Source: Maribacter algarum (ex Lu et al. 2025) (nom. illeg.)
Lineage (GTDB): Bacteria > Bacteroidota > Bacteroidia > Flavobacteriales > Flavobacteriaceae
NCBI GenBank assembly: GCA_947495915.1
Contig: CANMAW010000005.1
Coordinates: forward strand, 1 to 64,000
Direction of reading: 5' to 3'
DNA length: 64,000 bases
Part shown: in pieces, positions 58,536 through 64,000 of the stretch
Layout: every line of letters starts with the position of its first letter
Position numbering within the stretch: position 1 is the first letter of the stretch
Made by a program: the position numbers and the translations under genes
The notes under the pieces: model-generated
Told to the model about the DNA's origin: nothing
The model's database searches: none
Seen by the model: the letters and a program-made list of their open reading frames with translations, nothing else

Positions 58536-59603
58536 ATGAGATTTACATTTCTATTATTAATTACATTGTTTTTTCTAAGCTGCTCTGGGGAAGCACAGAC
58601 ATATCCTGATAGCAACTGGGTTGTTAATGAAAATCCTGCGAAATCAGGTTGGAGAGATGAAGATCGTTCCGCCTTTACCCAATACATAATTGATAGTACC
58701 AATATCACCGGGCTGACTATAATTCATAAAGGAGAAATTGTACTTCAATATGGTGACATAGAAGAGACCAGCTATATAGCATCTTGTAGAAAAAGTGTAC
58801 TGGCTATGCTTTATGGTAAATATGTAGACAATCGCCAGATAGATTTAAACAAAACCCTCGGCGAATTACAAATTGAAGATCATTCACCTTTACTTGAAAT
58901 TGAAAAATCAGCGACCATAAAAGATGTTATTTCTGCGCGTTCAGGTGTTTTTTTATATGGATCTAACGGAGGTGATTTTAGAAGAATGGCACCAGAAAGA
59001 GGAAGTGTAAAGCCTGGTAGTTATTGGCTTTATAGCAATTGGGATTTTAATTTAGCAGGCCATATTTTTGAACAAGAAACAAACCAAAATATCTTTGATG
59101 AAATTGAAGTTCAATTGGCGAAACCACTACAAATGCAAGATTGGGATAGATCTTTACAACGAAAAGACGGAGATTTAACCGTATCAAAGTTTCCTGCCTA
59201 TCATATGTGGTTTTCCACGAGAGATATGGCCCGTTTAGGGCTATTGATGCTACGAAATGGAAAATGGAAAGAGCAGCAAATACTACCAAAAGATTGGGTA
59301 CAAGAAATGATCAACCAAAGAACATCGTACAAAGAAGCACAAAAAAATGTCCCCGTATTAAAGAAAGACGGTCTTGACCTCGGGTATGGTTATATGTGGT
59401 GGTTGGTAGAAAATACAGAAGATTATAGAATAAAAAATGCGTACTCCGCTCAAGGTGCTTTAGGGCAAAACATTACGGTATACCCCGAAATAGATGTGGT
59501 TTTAGCATTTAAAACAAAAAGTGACTATCGTAGAGGAAACAGCATTCAAAAGCAAATGAAGGTGATTAGAAAAGTAGCTGCAACCTACCGCCCTTACAAT
59601 TAG
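58536..59603 (+). CDS. Serine hydrolase lipoprotein (beta-lactamase-like)
   Basis: A 355-residue class C beta-lactamase-like serine hydrolase. Lipobox LFFLSC (Cys16) anchors it to the envelope. Catalytic SxxK is Ser83-Cys-Arg-Lys86; the YxN motif appears as YSN in WLYSNWDFNLAG (about 166). Probably an esterase or peptidase. The frame extends to TTG 58491, but the ATG at 58536 starts the signal peptide. Confidence 0.88.
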   Translation: MRFTFLLLITLFFLSCSGEAQTYPDSNWVVNENPAKSGWRDEDRSAFTQYIIDSTNITGLTIIHKGEIVLQYGDIEETSYIASCRKSVLAMLYGKYVDNRQIDLNKTLGELQIEDHSPLLEIEKSATIKDVISARSGVFLYGSNGGDFRRMAPERGSVKPGSYWLYSNWDFNLAGHIFEQETNQNIFDEIEVQLAKPLQMQDWDRSLQRKDGDLTVSKFPAYHMWFSTRDMARLGLLMLRNGKWKEQQILPKDWVQEMINQRTSYKEAQKNVPVLKKDGLDLGYGYMWWLVENTEDYRIKNAYSAQGALGQNITVYPEIDVVLAFKTKSDYRRGNSIQKQMKVIRKVAATYRPYN

Positions 59604-59692
59604 AACAAGCATTGTTGAAAATGGAAGATACTATATGCTAACTAATATATAGCATCAACAAAAGCTGTTACAACACCACTTCGACTTTAGCT

Positions 59693-60421
59693 TTAAATAG
59701 TTCTTAAACAGCGTAGCAACATCTCTTTATGAGATTTACTTAAAGGAATTACCTTTCTATTAATTTCTAAATGATCATCTGCGACAACATCTAAGTTGTT
59801 GATGTTTACGATAAAACTACGATGTACTCGTAAGAATTGATTGTCTGGTAATTTACTTTCCATAGACTTTAAAGTACTCGCTAATAAATGCTTGCCTGAT
59901 CTTGAAACTATAGTGCAGTAATTTCTATCAGCCTCTACGTACAGAATATCATTGAGCATTAGTTTTTCCATCTTTCCGTGATGTCTAACAAAAATTCGAT
60001 CTTGTAAAACTTCCAAAGTATTATTGGCAGCAATCTCTTGCTTTTCATTAAGCGCTGCAAAGACTAATGAAATGGTACGTTGTAGATTTAATTTACTAAA
60101 TGGTTTGGTGATAAAGGCTTTCGGAAATGTTGCTTTCGCACGTGTAAATGTTGCATCATCAGAGTTAGCCGTGAGATAAATGATAGGAATTTTATGGGTA
60201 TGATTAATACGATGGGCAGTTTCAATTCCGTTGATGGTTCCTTTTAGATTAATATCTAATAATAACAGATCAGGACAATTACTTTGTACATGTGCAATAG
60301 CGTCTTCTCCCCTAGCAACTAGTCCATCTACCTCGTAGCCTAAATTTGTTAATTGTAATGAAATATTGGCCCCAATAATCATATCATCTTCAACAATCAA
60401 TATGCGTTTAGGTGGAGTCAT
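59693..60421 (-). CDS. LytTR-type response regulator
   Basis: A 242-residue response regulator. Receiver domain with acidic pair Asp12-Asp13, phosphoacceptor Asp56 (LLLLDINLK), Thr84 and Lys106. The C-terminal LytTR DNA-binding domain has LYVEADRNYCTIVSRSGKHLL (about 151-171) and FLRVHRSFIVNINNL. Its start overlaps the kinase stop by one base, so the two form one operon. Confidence 0.93.
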   Translation of the reverse strand: MTPPKRILIVEDDMIIGANISLQLTNLGYEVDGLVARGEDAIAHVQSNCPDLLLLDINLKGTINGIETAHRINHTHKIPIIYLTANSDDATFTRAKATFPKAFITKPFSKLNLQRTISLVFAALNEKQEIAANNTLEVLQDRIFVRHHGKMEKLMLNDILYVEADRNYCTIVSRSGKHLLASTLKSMESKLPDNQFLRVHRSFIVNINNLDVVADDHLEINRKVIPLSKSHKEMLLRCLRTI

Positions 60422-62385
60422 TAGGCTGCTTTTTTAAGTTGAAATTTTATTGATACTGACGTTCCTTTATTGGTGTTTAAGACGATCTTGCCATCTAGCT
60501 GTTTGGTTAAAAGTTGAATCAACTGAGAACCAAAACCAGTGCCTTTAATGTCATTATCAGCAGACATTCCGATGCCATTATCCATTACGTTTAATTGCAA
60601 AATTGAATCCTGTTCTTCAAGTGATATTCTAATAGTTCCTTCCTTATGATTAGGAAAAGCATACTTTAGTGAATTTGTTATCAACTCATTAACAATCAAC
60701 CCTATAGGAATTGCCAAATCTACATCTAGTTCAAATTGCTGCATCGCTACATCAATATTAATCGTATCATCTGCACCATAAGCATTAACGATATATTCTG
60801 CCAGGTTGATAAAGTAATCTTTCATTTCAATGGTGGCTAAATTCTCGCCCATATACAGTTTTTGATGAATCATTCCCATACTTTGTACACGGTGTTGACT
60901 TTCTTCCATAGCAGCTAATACATTCTGATCTTCTATATGTGCTGATTGTAATGATAACAGGCTTGAGATTATCTCGAGATTATTTTTAACACGGTGATGA
61001 ATTTCCTTTAGTAAAAACTCTTTCTCTTCATTTTGTTGTTGCAGTAGCTCATTTCGTTTACGATGGTTTGAAAAAGCTTTGTAAGCTACAATCAACAAAA
61101 GCAATAAAAGGGCTGCTATTATACTAATAAAAATTTGCTGTGAATGTTGTCGTTTAATTTGCGATTCTTGAATTTCAATGGTTCCTTCTTTTTGAGCCAC
61201 TTGGTATTCCGTTCTTAATTTAGATGTTCGTTGATCGGCTTCAGCGGTAAATACAGCACTCTTAAACTTGTCATACTTTTCAAAAGATAAATAAGCCTCT
61301 TTATATTGAAACATAGCTGCATGGGCTTTACCTAATTCATTATATGCCTGACTTAAGAAAAAGGCATCACCAAATTCAGAGGTGGCAATTTTTATACATT
61401 TATCGAGACTTTCAATAGCGGCAGCATGATCGCCTTTTAAATTTTGTATGCTTCCTAGTTCAATCCAGCTTCGCATGACCATGAAATTATTATGCAATAA
61501 TTCAGCATATTTAAGTGCGTTTTCTGCAGCAGCAAAAGCAAGGTCGAATTCTTTTTGCTCTGAATGTACTTCAGCCAAAAGTATATACGCATCACTTAGA
61601 TTGTTGTAAAAACCATAACGTTTACCAATACTAATCGCATGATTTAAATAATGAAGTGCCTTATCATATTGTTTCAGCGCCAAATAGTTGTTGCCGACAA
61701 CATACAGCGTGAAATCATAATCGAGATCGTTTATTCCCCTTTCTTCAAATAGACTTAATGACTTTAGTCCGTATTCTAATCCGATTTCATATTTTGATTG
61801 TTTCCAAAAGAGGTTACTCAAATCACTATACGCCATGGCTACAGCCCATTGATCATCAATTTCTTCACCTATTGCTTTAGTCTTTAAAGCATAATCAGCA
61901 GCCTTATCAAGTTGACCTCTACGTTCATAAACATAACCTAATTGGGTATTTAATAGGGGGAGATCCTTTTTTGTTACCTTATGTAAAGCATCTTTAAGTA
62001 CTACTTCAGCACTATCAAGTTTCTCCATCCGAAGATATAATGCGCCTTGAGTTATTTGAAAACGACCTTCCCAAACCAAATCATTCTCGCGCTTGGCCAA
62101 GTCTAAACTCAGCTTATTAAAATATAAGCCCTTTAATAGATTACGTGTATGTGAATAATATGCCAAATCATTAAGCATCGAAAATTTGATGGAATCGACT
62201 TTGACCAACGGGTAATTCTTTTCTAATACCTCTAAATAGGAAGCTCCAAAATTATCAGTAATTACAAATACTTTTTTGTAGGGGGGGACACTTTCGAAAT
62301 CTACAAATTGAGCAACAGCAATACCGCAATTCAAAATAATGAAAAGGCAAAATACCACTACCCTATATATAGAATTCCAATACAT
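60421..62385 (-). CDS. TPR-containing sensor histidine kinase
   Basis: A 654-residue sensor: Sec signal (NCGIAVAQ), about seven TPR-like repeats from about 95 to 380 in the periplasm, a short coil, one membrane helix (ISIIAALLLLLLIVAYKAF, about 415-433), then a HisKA_2 domain with LLKEIHHRVKNNLEIISSLL (His at about 461) and HATPase_c (NELITNSLKYAFP, DNGIGM, GTGFGSQLI). It phosphorylates the LytTR regulator next to it. The stimulus is unknown. Confidence 0.93.
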   Translation of the reverse strand: MYWNSIYRVVVFCLFIILNCGIAVAQFVDFESVPPYKKVFVITDNFGASYLEVLEKNYPLVKVDSIKFSMLNDLAYYSHTRNLLKGLYFNKLSLDLAKRENDLVWEGRFQITQGALYLRMEKLDSAEVVLKDALHKVTKKDLPLLNTQLGYVYERRGQLDKAADYALKTKAIGEEIDDQWAVAMAYSDLSNLFWKQSKYEIGLEYGLKSLSLFEERGINDLDYDFTLYVVGNNYLALKQYDKALHYLNHAISIGKRYGFYNNLSDAYILLAEVHSEQKEFDLAFAAAENALKYAELLHNNFMVMRSWIELGSIQNLKGDHAAAIESLDKCIKIATSEFGDAFFLSQAYNELGKAHAAMFQYKEAYLSFEKYDKFKSAVFTAEADQRTSKLRTEYQVAQKEGTIEIQESQIKRQHSQQIFISIIAALLLLLLIVAYKAFSNHRKRNELLQQQNEEKEFLLKEIHHRVKNNLEIISSLLSLQSAHIEDQNVLAAMEESQHRVQSMGMIHQKLYMGENLATIEMKDYFINLAEYIVNAYGADDTINIDVAMQQFELDVDLAIPIGLIVNELITNSLKYAFPNHKEGTIRISLEEQDSILQLNVMDNGIGMSADNDIKGTGFGSQLIQLLTKQLDGKIVLNTNKGTSVSIKFQLKKAA

Positions 62386-62587
62386 ATTTTGTTTGGTTGG
62401 TATAGGGGGAAGTAATAACTAAATATACAATATTAATTTGACGAATTCTTCGGTAAATAAAACCGCACCTTCGGACAAGAAATTGATACCCTCGTCCTGA
62501 TTCGTTTATCAAAGTGCTAATAAAATCATTCTTTCGTTTTGGTTCCCATTAACTAATGCAACGCTGCTATTCAACTAGTAATGTATT

Positions 62588-63124
62588 ATGGGAAAATATA
62601 CGTCTTACCTGTTTTTTATTATACTTCTAACGAGTGTTGCATGCAACGATCATAAAAGTACTGCGGCACTCCATAGCCCCAGCATAGATTCGCAATTGAC
62701 TGCCCGATTAAAAGAATCATCACAAAATTACCTTAAAGCATGGAGTGAAATTAACCGTACCATTTTGAATGAAATCACCATTCGAAATGTAGTTCGAAAC
62801 GTGAATGGAGAAATCGCTTCAAGCAACCAAACAGAACTTCAAAACCGCATCAAGTTTTGGCATATCGCATTACCTGATTTTAAACTGTTTGCTAATGAAG
62901 TAACGGTGATTGGCAACCGAACATTTATTAGTTGGATTCTTACTGGCACCAATACCGGAATGTATGGAGAAATGACACCTACAGGTAAAAAATGTGAATC
63001 CCACGGTTTTAGCATTCTAACATTTGATGAATCTCAGCAAATTATACATATCACCGACTACCTCGATGTGTTAGGCTTGATGACTCAAATGGGCTATTCA
63101 TTACAACCGCCAAATACCGATTGA
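62588..63124 (+). CDS. SnoaL-like lipoprotein
   Basis: A 178-residue lipoprotein (lipobox TSVAC, Cys about 19). The mature domain is a SnoaL-like/ester-cyclase fold: FWHIALPDFKLFANEVTVIGNRTFISWILTG (about 95-125) and CESHGFSILTFDESQQIIHITDYLD (about 138-162), typical of proteins near redox or stress modules. It is divergent from the kinase gene, by about 200 bp. Confidence 0.8.
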   Translation: MGKYTSYLFFIILLTSVACNDHKSTAALHSPSIDSQLTARLKESSQNYLKAWSEINRTILNEITIRNVVRNVNGEIASSNQTELQNRIKFWHIALPDFKLFANEVTVIGNRTFISWILTGTNTGMYGEMTPTGKKCESHGFSILTFDESQQIIHITDYLDVLGLMTQMGYSLQPPNTD

Positions 63125-63164
63125 AATTCCAATATTTTTTTAATAAAACCAAAATGAAACAATT

Positions 63165-63932
63165 ATGAAAACAAAACAAATTAAACTATTAGGAACATTA
63201 TTATTACTACTATGTCTTGCCTTGTCAACGGCACAAGAAACTAAGAATCAAGCCTATTATGTTCATGAAGACCAAGTAAAACCTTCTATGATCAGTGAGT
63301 ACCATGCTATTTCAAAAGAATTTTCGGAAGCCTGTAAAAAACACAATCTTCAAGATTATAGCTACAATGTTGCTGCAACAAATACGGGCAAATACATGTC
63401 GATTACTCCTATTGAAAAATTCGCAGATCTCGATGTAAATGTAATGGCACCTTTAGCAGAAAAAATGGGTGAAGAGGCGTTTACAGATCTTTTCAATCGC
63501 TTTAATTCTTGCTATGACAAACATGGTGATTATATCGTGTTTTTAAACAATGAATTGACCTATATGCCACAGGGTATTGATGTAAATACACCTGGTGAAG
63601 ATTATCGTATTTGGCATCGAATGAATGTAGCCCCAGAAAACATTCAAAAACTAAAGGGTAAGCTAAAAGAATTAAAAGCGCTGTATACCAAAAAAGGAGC
63701 TAAAGAATACTATAGAATTTATCACAATGGCTTTGGCAATATGGGAGATTACTATTTAGCAGTTATATCAGCAAAAGATGCCCAAGACTTGGCAAGAAAA
63801 ACAGCTGAGTCAGATGCATTACTTGGTGAAGAAGGAGAAAAACTGTTTCAAGAAATATTTAAATATGTTTCAAGCTATACTGTTGAAAGGGGTCGAATGC
63901 TACCTGATCTAGCTTACACACCTTCTAAATAG
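63165..63932 (+). CDS. Exported protein, tandem dimeric alpha/beta-barrel-like
   Basis: A 255-residue exported protein (signal ends ALSTAQ). It looks like two alpha/beta units: YVHEDQVKPSMISEYHAISKEF (about 32-53) and WHRMNVAPENIQKLKGKLKEL (about 150-170), each followed by a sheet region. No family name can be given. It is 40 bp after the SnoaL-like lipoprotein and may share its transcript. Confidence 0.65.
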   Translation: MKTKQIKLLGTLLLLLCLALSTAQETKNQAYYVHEDQVKPSMISEYHAISKEFSEACKKHNLQDYSYNVAATNTGKYMSITPIEKFADLDVNVMAPLAEKMGEEAFTDLFNRFNSCYDKHGDYIVFLNNELTYMPQGIDVNTPGEDYRIWHRMNVAPENIQKLKGKLKELKALYTKKGAKEYYRIYHNGFGNMGDYYLAVISAKDAQDLARKTAESDALLGEEGEKLFQEIFKYVSSYTVERGRMLPDLAYTPSK

Positions 63933-63991
63933 TTTCCCACAACTATAGATTCATTCTGAATGCAAGGCAATTTTAATTTTAAAACAACAAC

Positions 63992-64000
63992 ATGAAAAAA
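63992..64000 (+). CDS. Start of a further gene (cut by window end)
   Basis: ATGAAAAAA at the window edge, 59 bp after the previous stop, looks like the start of another exported protein. Only three codons are visible. Confidence 0.3.

Noticed and set aside
1-64000. CRISPR array
   Set aside because: No regularly spaced direct repeats with unique spacers; the repeated blocks are 120-210 bp, differ from each other and flank genes.
1-64000. Integron integrase or other tyrosine recombinase gene
   Set aside because: No reading frame has the R-H-R-Y box or resembles a recombinase; the only transposition protein is the broken IS481-like one.
1-64000. tRNA or rRNA genes
   Set aside because: No cloverleaf-like segment with a GTTCRA loop in context, and no rRNA-like conserved stretch was found.

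Overview
The window is AT-rich DNA that looks like a member of the Bacteroidota, most likely Flavobacteriaceae. The signs are the absence of Shine-Dalgarno sequences, promoter boxes of the TAnnTTTG type (for example TACATTTG), many exported proteins with short signal peptides ending in AQ or a lipobox Cys, and families typical of the group (S41 peptidases, WG repeats, BACON-like lipoproteins, ECF sigma/membrane-protein pairs). I see no tRNA, rRNA, CRISPR array or integrase gene.

About 1.9-31 kb is a modular accessory region. One to four genes at a time are separated by 120-210 bp non-coding blocks that look like integron attC sites. Each block has an AAC-containing right-hand-type core (R'') just after the stop codon, a long imperfect hairpin, and a GTT core (R') just before the next gene, often inside the motif GAGACCGTT or GATACCGTT. 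The strongest evidence is that each unit begins with GTT plus a private string and ends with the reverse complement of that same string (for example GTTGTAATCAATAGC at 9842 and GCTATTGATTACAAC at 10754). About twelve units show this with 8-15 matching bases. The units carry AraC + S41 peptidase, an SH3 lipoprotein, Crp/Fnr + flavodoxin-fold oxidoreductase, a GRAM-like membrane protein, Crp/Fnr + RidA, outer-membrane barrel-like proteins, a small ABC system, SRPBCC + sigma factor, AraC + MDR dehydrogenase, and WYL regulator + two small proteins. Past 18.4 kb the array is eroded: an IS481-like element has inserted, several sites survive only as halves, and some genes are broken.

From about 31 kb to the end the recombination-site-like blocks are essentially absent. 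Here the genome holds a dense run of small self-regulated modules, each a one-component regulator (AraC, MarR, TetR, Crp/Fnr, Lrp, ECF sigma) next to oxidoreductases, SDRs, DoxX-like membrane proteins, VOC/glyoxalase, pirin, cupin and SnoaL-like proteins. Likely operators can be read for several: MarR (39365, 39840), two TetR systems (40535/41141 and 43431/44052), Crp/Fnr-type dyads just after three Crp genes (6255, 9150, 46237), an ECF41-type promoter pair (50565, 51452), and a second ECF-type motif pair (34237, 34766). The window ends with a LytTR response regulator and TPR histidine kinase on the minus strand, followed by two secreted small-domain proteins.

Broken genes are unusually easy to see: a small protein with an internal TAG (15349), an SDR with an internal TAA (22519), an NmrA fragment (18496), a transposase lacking its catalytic core (18989) and the tail of an amidohydrolase (37181).
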